37,871 bases of DNA, from assembly GCA_030038215.1 (NCBI GenBank), contig JASHPI010000039.1, forward strand, positions 1 to 37,871. Reading direction: 5' to 3'. Below are positions 1 through 5,600 of the stretch, in pieces (the stretch's first letter is position 1; every line of letters begins with the position of its first letter). A model generated the notes under the pieces. The model did not search any database and had not been told where the DNA came from. It was given only the letters and a program-made list of their open reading frames with translations. The position numbers were made by a program, and so were the translations under genes. This DNA is from Vulcanimicrobiota bacterium (lineage in GTDB: Bacteria > Vulcanimicrobiota > Vulcanimicrobiia > Vulcanimicrobiales > Vulcanimicrobiaceae).

Positions 1-16
1 CGGTAATGAATTTCGT

Positions 17-394
17 TCATGAGGTACGACCGCTTTCGGAGAGTAGCGATTGGTTAAAATCCAGCTCAGGCAGCGCCAGAGCGAAGAGAGTCGCTCGTTC
101 GCGAGCCGATAGCATAAGAATTGCGGCAAGACGATCCAAGAGAAAGATCGATACGCGACACGGCCTTTCGGATTCGAGCATGCCGTACCAATGGCGGCTC
201 ACCCCGATGCATTCCGCGAGCTCTTCCTGCGTCACAGGCCTGCCGCGGCGCCACGGCGGACGCGTATACGGGCCCAAGGCGCTTTCTTTTGGATCAATTC
301 TTACACGGAAGTGCTTCAGAAGCGGCTTTAGCCGTGAGGACGGCAGCCGGCGCGCGCGGGGAGATTCGCAATCGATCGACATATCGCTTTGCAT
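17..394 (-). CDS. short HTH (XRE/HTH_31-type) DNA-binding protein
   Basis: A 125-residue protein that is essentially only a DNA-binding domain. Residues about 20-110 match the helix-turn-helix of the family in which an N-terminal HTH precedes a ligand-sensing domain: a basic LKPLLKHFRVRI stretch, then VTQEELAECIGVSRHWYGML as the HTH core, then a helical DRLAAILMLSARERATLFAL tail. The larger regulator at 950-1768 has the same layout followed by about 150 more residues; here a TGA stop follows directly after the HTH. It may therefore be a natural HTH-only protein or a remnant of a longer gene, which the 16 bases left at the window edge cannot settle. ATG codons at residues 1 and 5 are both possible; neither has a clear ribosome-binding site. 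It is divergent from the DUF3237 gene. A repressor role is inferred. Confidence 0.7.
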   Translation of the reverse strand: MQSDMSIDCESPRARRLPSSRLKPLLKHFRVRIDPKESALGPYTRPPWRRGRPVTQEELAECIGVSRHWYGMLESERPCRVSIFLLDRLAAILMLSARERATLFALALPELDFNQSLLSESGRTS

Positions 395-424
395 GATAGC
401 CGGTAAAATCGCTCACTGCCAGCC

Positions 425-460
425 CAGAAGTTATCCCCTCAACTGCCACTGTAGTGGTTA
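425..460. promoter_or_regulatory. small palindrome between divergent HTH and DUF3237 genes
   Basis: The 96-base gap between the divergent short HTH gene and the DUF3237 gene holds the short palindrome CCACT-gt-AGTGG at 446-457 and, at 425-433, CAGAAGTTA. That 9-mer recurs at 1958-1965 within the half-site cluster upstream of the CGNR gene (there as tCAGAAGTTAG). It could be an operator for one of the HTH proteins. The arms are short, so this is weak evidence. Confidence 0.25.
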
Positions 461-490
461 GCCAGGCTCGCACCGAGTACGCTGTCGCTA

Positions 491-946
491 ATGGGCACGT
501 TCCTGGCCGAGGCTACCGTCGAGTTTAGTCCGGACCACCATCTTATTGGGCCGACACCGGATGAGATTATGCTCCACTATATCGTCGCGTCAGGAAGGTT
601 TTACGGCCCGCGCATGGAGCTTGCCGCGATTGCAAACGGTGGGGAGGAATGGGATACCGTCCGCGGCGACGGTGTAATTACGTTCGAGTCAAAACAGGTG
701 CTTCAGAGCCCTGCAGGCGATCTCGTTTGCGCGACCGTCGCTGGATTATATGATGTTGGCGACGATGGTTACGTCGATGCGTTAGACGACCTCCTAATGT
801 CGAAGGTGCGGGCAGAGTTCGTCGTTCGGTTTTACACCGCTGCGAGCGAGTACCGCTGGCTCAACCGGGCGCTCTTCGTCGGCCACGGTCAGCGCGATTT
901 TTCACTCCATACCTTTGGTTTGCAGATATTCGCGATGTATAGATAA
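491..946 (+). CDS. DUF3237 family protein
   Basis: A 151-residue soluble protein that fits DUF3237 (about 150 residues, beta-barrel-like, no established biochemical function). Family marks are the central NGGEEWDTVRGDGVITFES, corresponding to the usual G-G-x-W-x-x-V-R-x-D-G-x-x-x-x-D/E segment, and the C-terminal YRWLNRALFVGHGQR, matching the usual W-L-N-x-x-x-F-V-G-x-G-x-R signature. No signal peptide or membrane segment is visible. The first ATG in frame is used; there is no strong Shine-Dalgarno upstream. It converges on the HTH-GAF regulator with 3 bases between the genes and is divergent from the short HTH protein, which might control it. Family members often sit near aromatic or steroid metabolism genes, but nothing here fixes a substrate. 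Confidence 0.8.
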   Translation: MGTFLAEATVEFSPDHHLIGPTPDEIMLHYIVASGRFYGPRMELAAIANGGEEWDTVRGDGVITFESKQVLQSPAGDLVCATVAGLYDVGDDGYVDALDDLLMSKVRAEFVVRFYTAASEYRWLNRALFVGHGQRDFSLHTFGLQIFAMYR

Positions 947-949
947 CGC

Positions 950-1768
950 TTAAGCGCGTGAAGCGAGGGCCAGGTACGCGATTTCGGCGACCAGAGAGAG
1001 AAACTCACCGTCACGCTCCGAAAAGGGCTCGCTGTTGGCCTGGAAATAGCCGATCGCGCCGTCCAGGGAACTTGCATGCAAGCCTTTACTGATGAACCGC
1101 CCGGCGCCGAGTTCGCGAGCCCTCGGCGCGAAGATGGCGTGCTGTCTCTCGGCGACGTTTGCCACGGCGCAGAGTTCTCCCTCGACGAGGACTTCCTTTG
1201 AGTCGTGCACCGACGCGAAATCAAACCTTGCATTCGGTACCGGCTGGAAGTGAGGCGCCGTGCGTTGACTTAAGAACAGAAAGTTACGAGCGGTCAGATC
1301 TGCTGAGATAAAATATGCGTCTTCCACAGGATGCTCGAGATCGAACAGCAGATCCGTCGTTAGGTCGGCCAGCTCCAGGACGCTCGAGACCGCGCGCGAG
1401 CGACGAGCGAATCGCGTGAGCTCAAAATACTCCCGCCCGATCGCGCCCACCGAGTCGGGCGTGGCACGAAGAAACGCCGGTAGCTCGTCGATCGCCAAAG
1501 AGAAAAGTTGCAGCTTATCCTCGTCGCTTAACCGAAGGACGGTTGCCAATCGGTCCACTAGCCGGGGCGAGACGCGGATGTCTCGCGCAGTTTCGAGGCG
1601 CGTATACCACGCCAAGCTGATCCCGGCGAGTTCGGCAACCTCTTCCCGCCGCAACCCCGGAACGCGACGCCGCCCGTTTGATGCCAATCCGACCTCGTCG
1701 GGGGTTAAGCGGGCTCGGCATTCCTTGAGAAAATGACGAAGCGCGGCCCTTCGACTCTTGCTATCCAC
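950..1768 (-). CDS. HTH-GAF-type transcriptional regulator
   Basis: Transcription factor with an N-terminal HTH_31/XRE domain and a C-terminal GAF-like sensory domain. The N-terminus shows the family signature RRVPGLRREEVAELAGIS followed by WYTRLE and the helical tail RLVDRLATVLRLSDEDK. The last 90 or so residues (AVANVAERQHAIFAPRAREL to FSERDGEFLSLVAEIAYLAL) read like a GAF domain. The ORF track starts at 1819, but I prefer the GTG at 1766-1768 (272 residues): it has GGAGG seven bases upstream and begins just before the conserved domain. With this start the promoter at 1832-1860 leaves a leader of about 55 bases, whereas the 1819 ATG would be almost leaderless. Divergent from the CGNR gene across a palindrome-rich gap, so autoregulation plus control of the CGNR/TMEM175 pair is likely (inference). 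Ligand unknown. Confidence 0.82.
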   Translation of the reverse strand: MDSKSRRAALRHFLKECRARLTPDEVGLASNGRRRVPGLRREEVAELAGISLAWYTRLETARDIRVSPRLVDRLATVLRLSDEDKLQLFSLAIDELPAFLRATPDSVGAIGREYFELTRFARRSRAVSSVLELADLTTDLLFDLEHPVEDAYFISADLTARNFLFLSQRTAPHFQPVPNARFDFASVHDSKEVLVEGELCAVANVAERQHAIFAPRARELGAGRFISKGLHASSLDGAIGYFQANSEPFSERDGEFLSLVAEIAYLALASRA

Positions 1769-1826
1769 GGCGTAGCCTCCGTTTGGAGAAACCCCTGTCC
1801 CGGCTTGCCGGCTGGGCATCCGAGGC

Positions 1827-1860
1827 TTTACAGGTTACTCCTAAAATGCTAACCTGTCAA
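1827..1860. promoter_or_regulatory. interlocked back-to-back promoters for the HTH-GAF and CGNR genes
   Basis: On the plus strand TTTACA (1827-1832), a 17-base spacer and TAACCT (1850-1855) fit a sigma-70-like promoter for the CGNR gene. On the minus strand TTGACA (complement of 1855-1860), a 17-base spacer and TAACCT (complement of 1832-1837) fit a promoter for the HTH-GAF gene. Each -10 box adjoins or overlaps the other promoter's -35 box, and both -10 boxes are the arms of the palindrome ACAGGTTA-12 nt-TAACCTGT (1830-1857). The geometry is seen in the sequence; promoter function is inferred. Confidence 0.6.
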
Positions 1861-1966
1861 TACGATGTTCAGAGGTTACGCAGAATCACAAACGCTTTTG
1901 CTCTCGCACGGTAGTCGGACCTTGGAGGCCCTTTGCTAACCTCTGAGAGGTCGTCTCAGAAGTTAG
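1830..1966. promoter_or_regulatory. cluster of AGGTTA-type half-sites (candidate operators or leader switch)
   Basis: Five related half-sites occur: AGGTTA at 1832-1837, TAACCT at 1850-1855, AGGTTA at 1873-1878, TAACCT at 1937-1942 and AAGTTAG at 1960-1966. They form three inverted repeats: ACAGGTTA/TAACCTGT (1830-1857); CAGAGGTTA (1870-1878) with TAACCTCTG (1937-1945), perfect over 9 bases; and CTAACCTCTGAG (1936-1947) with CTCAGAAGTTAG (1955-1966), 11 of 12 paired with a 7-base loop. The last two share the 1937-1945 segment and are mutually exclusive as RNA, with the ribosome-binding site and TTG start of the CGNR gene beside them. Operator DNA is the simpler reading; an RNA switch is the alternative. 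Confidence 0.55.
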
Positions 1967-2613
1967 CGATCGCGACGGATGAGCGGCCAGAGCCCTTTTT
2001 CGTCGCGGGATCGGTCGGCCTAGATTTTTTGAACTCGATCGCGTCGCTCGCGGACACGCCGGTGGAGTGGCTGGCGTCAGGCGACGACCTCCTGGGTTGG
2101 CTCCGGTCTGCGCAGCTTCTCTCGGACGAGACCGCGCGTGCGCTGCGGAAAAGGGCTCTGCCGGGCGAGATCGATGCGGTGGCGGTGCGAGCGCGGGCAC
2201 TGCGGGAGTGGTTTCGAACATTCGTTCACGCGCACCGAGGTAAGCCGCTCGGACCAAAGGCGCTCGACGAGCTGGAACCGCTCAATCAGCTGCTCGCGCG
2301 AAGCCAGGCGTTCCAACAGATCGTAACGCGCGCCGGAGAGAAGGAAGCTCACTCGTCGCTGCGCCTGGAGCGGCTGCGGCGCTGGCCTTCGCCCGACGCG
2401 CTGCTCCTGCCGATCGCCGAAGCGTTGGCAGGGGTCGTCTGCGACGAGGATTTCACCAATATCAAGGCGTGCGAAGGTGCAACGTGTTCCCTGGTATATG
2501 TCGACCGCACCCCGACGCTCGGCCGACGATGGTGCAGCATGGCAGTTTGCGGTAATCGATCCAAACAAGCGGCGCATCGTGCCAGAGCGATTGGCAGACG
2601 AGCCTCGTCGTGA
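1933..2613 (+). CDS. ABATE/CGNR zinc-finger regulator
   Basis: A 226-residue protein with the two-part layout of the ABATE (stress-induced regulator-like) plus CGNR zinc-finger family. The N-terminal 150 residues are the ABATE-like helical domain, opening with VGLDFLNSIA, and the C-terminus carries four zinc-ligand cysteines, Cys180, Cys185, Cys201 and Cys206, the last in the name-giving CGNR (residues 206-209), followed by a basic helix. The family is thought to act as DNA-binding transcription factors. The only in-frame start near the domain is TTG at 1933 with GGAGG four bases upstream, a somewhat short spacing. The stop overlaps the GTG of the TMEM175 gene by four bases (GTGA), so the two are probably translationally coupled. 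The leader and first codons carry inverted repeats, suggesting control at DNA or RNA level. Confidence 0.85.
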   Translation: MLTSERSSQKLAIATDERPEPFFVAGSVGLDFLNSIASLADTPVEWLASGDDLLGWLRSAQLLSDETARALRKRALPGEIDAVAVRARALREWFRTFVHAHRGKPLGPKALDELEPLNQLLARSQAFQQIVTRAGEKEAHSSLRLERLRRWPSPDALLLPIAEALAGVVCDEDFTNIKACEGATCSLVYVDRTPTLGRRWCSMAVCGNRSKQAAHRARAIGRRASS

Positions 2614-3197
2614 TTGAAAGCATCACCAAGGAGCGACTGGCGAATTTTTCAGACGGCGTATTCGCTGTAATCATTACCATTATGGTCTTACAGCTCAAGT
2701 TGCCGTCTCATCCAACTTTTGATGCACTTCTTCAGGAGTGGCCGACCGCACTCAGCTACGTGGTGAGCTATTTACTGATTGTCATCATGTGGATCAATCA
2801 TCATTTCTTATGGAGCTTCGCGAAGCATTCATCGCCCAAGCTCATTCTGTGGAACTTCCTGCACATGCTCTCGGCATCGGTCGTGCCATTTGCCACCGCC
2901 TGGGTAGCGGACACCCGAATGGCGGCGGTTCCCGTGTTCGTGTACGCGGCCGTCATCATTTTGGTCAATCTGTCCTACCATGGATTCGCCTACGAAGTCG
3001 TGCCTCGCGAGCGGGTCGGGGAGACGAACACGGAGACTCGCCGGCGAGCGCTCGCACGGTCTGCGCTTACGCTGGGCTTGTTCGCGACGGCGATGTTTCT
3101 ATCGCTCAAATTTCCGCTCGCTGCATTCGCGTTGGTCACGTGCGTCCTGATCACGTATGCGCGTCCCGAAGTTCCCTTGTCTCGAGAACAACGGTAG
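2610..3197 (+). CDS. TMEM175-family potassium channel (DUF1211)
   Basis: A 195-residue integral membrane protein with about six hydrophobic segments, matching bacterial TMEM175 proteins, which are about 200 residues and form tetrameric potassium-selective channels. The hallmark is near the N-terminus: RLANFSDGVFAVIITIMVL contains the conserved Phe-Ser-Asp (residues 13-15) on the pore-lining first helix. A second family mark is MWINHHFLW in the third helix. It starts with GTG inside the GTGA overlap with the CGNR gene, arguing for co-expression with that regulator. The stop codon is followed immediately by the stop of the convergent PAP2 gene with no gap. Potassium leak or membrane-potential homeostasis is the family role; a link to stress response is inferred only from the neighbour. 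Confidence 0.87.
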   Translation: MIESITKERLANFSDGVFAVIITIMVLQLKLPSHPTFDALLQEWPTALSYVVSYLLIVIMWINHHFLWSFAKHSSPKLILWNFLHMLSASVVPFATAWVADTRMAAVPVFVYAAVIILVNLSYHGFAYEVVPRERVGETNTETRRRALARSALTLGLFATAMFLSLKFPLAAFALVTCVLITYARPEVPLSREQR

Positions 3198-3869
3198 TCA
3201 GAGGTTCGCAGCGCGCAGCTCAGCGTTCACGGCGGCGAAGTCCTTTCGAAATGACCGGTTGCGCATCATGGCGTAGGCGGCAAGAGTGCCGGCCGTCCAG
3301 CCGGCCGCGACGTCGCTCGGATAGTGGACGCCTAAAATAATTCGGTTTTCTGCGAAGATGCGAGCCTGCGCGAAAATGGCGTCGCGCTTCGAAGGGATTA
3401 ACTGCGAAAGGACGATCGCCGTTGCGGCTGCGAATGCGGCGTGGCCGCTGGGATACGAGCCGCGCGCCTTGCGCATGCCGTTTGGACGAGGCCGATCCCA
3501 ATATGCTTTGGCTCGATCGATGAGCTGCTCAACATCCGACCGAACACGCGAAAAGAAACGGGTCGTCAGTGGCAGCTTCGCTGCCTCAAATTGGGGCCCG
3601 ATCGACTGCGAAAAGAAGAACACGCTGCGCATTGAGTCTGCCTCGGCCTCAGAGAGCTGGGCCGGACTACGGGCCGCAACTGCAGCAGCGACTTGCTGCT
3701 CATCGGTGCGTTCTTGGGCGGAGGAAGCATCAGGGGGTGGCGGCAGAAGCGTCGTCAGGTCAATTTGCTGAGGATCCAGATAGTAAAAAGGCGGACTGGC
3801 GCCCGCGCCGGTTGATAGCAGCAGCGCACATAAAACGGCCAGAGCTGCTCTGCGTGACAGGCTGCTCAT
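3198..3869 (-). CDS. secreted PAP2/class A acid phosphatase
   Basis: Periplasmic phosphatase of the PAP2 superfamily, closest in layout to class A nonspecific acid phosphatases (PhoN type). The three catalytic motifs are present in order: KAYWDRPRP (K-x6-RP), YPSGHAAF (PSGH) and NRIILGVHYPSD (R-x5-H-x3-D, with Asn where Ser is usual before the Arg). The ORF track starts at 3914, but the ATG at 3867-3869 gives a clean signal peptide (MSSLSRRAALAVLCALLLST) and a 223-residue product. No Shine-Dalgarno precedes either ATG; a TAATAT box lies about 8 bases before the 3869 start, compatible with a leaderless or nearly leaderless transcript. Members release phosphate from a broad range of phosphomonoesters. 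Tail-to-tail with the TMEM175 gene. Confidence 0.88.
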   Translation of the reverse strand: MSSLSRRAALAVLCALLLSTGAGASPPFYYLDPQQIDLTTLLPPPPDASSAQERTDEQQVAAAVAARSPAQLSEAEADSMRSVFFFSQSIGPQFEAAKLPLTTRFFSRVRSDVEQLIDRAKAYWDRPRPNGMRKARGSYPSGHAAFAAATAIVLSQLIPSKRDAIFAQARIFAENRIILGVHYPSDVAAGWTAGTLAAYAMMRNRSFRKDFAAVNAELRAANL

Positions 3870-3997
3870 TATGGCACATATTATCACGCGCCTCGAATCT
3901 TTGTCTGCAAACATAAACTCGGCAGACTACAAGTTCGGGCTCATGGTATCCTCGGCGCCGAAGTTCTCTTTTTTCTTGGATTTTCCGGAGGCATGAA

Positions 3998-5218
3998 ATG
4001 ATCAGCAAGTCCTCGTGGCCCCTGCGCCTTGTGGCCGTTGCCATAATAGCTGCTTTAGGCGCGGTCGTAACGCGCACCACGTCTCTTCACATTGCGTCCG
4101 CCCAGTCTCAGTATCTGCCGCAGTCCCATCTGGTGCTGCTCAGCGCGCGCGACGTCAACGTCGCAGCGAGCACCGCGGTTATTCCCATTCATCGCGGGGT
4201 TGCGCACGGGGAAACGGTCTGGTACATCATTACGGATGCTTCCGACTTCGGCATCGCACGCGATCTCAACGTGCTATATGCACCCAAGCTCGCAAATATG
4301 GCCATCAACTGCCCTGAATGCGTCCAGACGGCGACCTTGGGTAAGCCAACCGGCAAGTTTAACAACGACGCCGTTCTGCACTTCCAAGACGCACCGAATT
4401 TCGCCCCGACGCGCGTATATGTTCCTTCAGCCACCGGATTTCCGCCCTTGAAGGCGTCGCCCGGTGCAGTGGGCGGACCGCGCTACTCGCCCTTCGTGCG
4501 CATCGCAGGATCCGACGTCATATATAACATGCCGATTGTCGCGACCGGTAACGGGCCATTCGACGTGATTCATCATACGAACACTCACGACCGCGTTCTT
4601 GCGATCGACACCAGAGAAGATGAAGACGGACCCGAGGTGACGATGCTGCTGGCGCATGGCTTCGATTCGGGCCAGCCGATCGTCTATCTGAGCACTGAAG
4701 CTTCGGATCCCGGGGCCGCGACCGTTGAACGCGCCACTTATGTACCCTTGCTGAACCACGCGTCATTCGCCAACGGTGACGATAATCTGGGCTCGGCGCG
4801 CGAACGCATCTTCGTTTTCGTCAACGGTCCTACATCGCCGGATACCGGGCAAGGTTTGATGTACCTTGGCCTACACGGTAATCTCGGTGAAAATGCGACG
4901 CTAGCGAATTCGTCGACGCTCGGTTCGCCGCTAAACGTCCAAGGGGATTTCCCTTCACTCGCCGATCCACGCCACGCAAACGCCTATAGCCCGCTGTGGG
5001 ACGTTCAGCTCGGCGTTTGGACGGCCTCGGCTGTCAAGAGTGGAAAGAACGTGCGTCAGACCGATGAGAATCAAATTCTCAATCTCGTTGGCGAAGGGTA
5101 CCTGACGGGACCAGGCGGTGCACCATTTGGATCGGTCTTTGTCGTGAACTGTCCGCCCGTGGCGTACGTGAATCAACGGCCCGATAAAGATCTCGCGAGC
5201 AACGTCTTCAACCGATGA
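3998..5218 (+). CDS. secreted protein of unknown function upstream of cupredoxin
   Basis: A 406-residue protein with an N-terminal signal or anchor (about residues 8-36) and no other membrane segment. I do not recognise the family with confidence. The mature part is rich in beta-type and loop segments, with stretches such as HGETVWYIITDASDFGIARD and LNVLYAPKLANMAINCPECV, only a few cysteines (INCPECV and VVNCPP), and no heme or obvious metal-binding motif. The start is well supported: GGAGG six bases before the ATG. Its stop overlaps the start of the cupredoxin gene (ATGA), so the pair is almost certainly co-translated and the protein may be a partner or scaffold for that periplasmic copper protein. 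The convergent PQQ dehydrogenase just beyond fits a periplasmic electron-transfer setting, but function remains unknown. Confidence 0.8.
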   Translation: MISKSSWPLRLVAVAIIAALGAVVTRTTSLHIASAQSQYLPQSHLVLLSARDVNVAASTAVIPIHRGVAHGETVWYIITDASDFGIARDLNVLYAPKLANMAINCPECVQTATLGKPTGKFNNDAVLHFQDAPNFAPTRVYVPSATGFPPLKASPGAVGGPRYSPFVRIAGSDVIYNMPIVATGNGPFDVIHHTNTHDRVLAIDTREDEDGPEVTMLLAHGFDSGQPIVYLSTEASDPGAATVERATYVPLLNHASFANGDDNLGSARERIFVFVNGPTSPDTGQGLMYLGLHGNLGENATLANSSTLGSPLNVQGDFPSLADPRHANAYSPLWDVQLGVWTASAVKSGKNVRQTDENQILNLVGEGYLTGPGGAPFGSVFVVNCPPVAYVNQRPDKDLASNVFNR

Positions 5219-5571
5219 GACGCAAACGAGGCGCCCTTCTTGCCGGCCTCCTTCTTTGGTTATCCGCAGGAGCTGCGGTTGCCGATACCCTGCCGCCCGT
5301 GCGAGTAGTCATTCACGATCATGCCTTCGTGCCGCGCGTCGTAGATGTTAAGACGGGTCAGGAGATTATTTGGCTTAATACAGATCAAGATCCGCACACG
5401 GTTACGAGCGGGACTCACGATACCGGCGACGGGCGCTGGCCGAGCTCCCCTCTCATCGCAGACGGACAAACGTTCAAGCTCCGTCTGAATCGACCCGGGA
5501 CGTACCCGTATTTCTGCAAGCCACATCAATTTGAAGCCTCAATGCACGGCACGATCGTCGTGTCACCCTGA
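5215..5571 (+). CDS. secreted cupredoxin (type I copper protein)
   Basis: A 118-residue small blue-copper-type protein with a signal peptide ending near residue 23 (GAAVADT). The cupredoxin fold is shown by IHDHAFVPRVVDVKTGQEI, the first copper-ligand His in DPHTVTS, and the C-terminal ligand loop YFCKPHQFEASMHG, which supplies Cys, His and a candidate axial Met. Expected role: one-electron carrier in the periplasm. Its ATG overlaps the stop of the unknown secreted protein by four bases. It converges, with 29 bases between, on the cytochrome c-PQQ dehydrogenase; electron transfer between them is attractive but unproven because they lie on opposite strands. Length and motif spacing are ordinary for plastocyanin/amicyanin-like proteins. 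Confidence 0.9.
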   Translation: MRRKRGALLAGLLLWLSAGAAVADTLPPVRVVIHDHAFVPRVVDVKTGQEIIWLNTDQDPHTVTSGTHDTGDGRWPSSPLIADGQTFKLRLNRPGTYPYFCKPHQFEASMHGTIVVSP

Positions 5572-5600
5572 GTGGATGACTTCGGTCTATCAGCCCCGCG

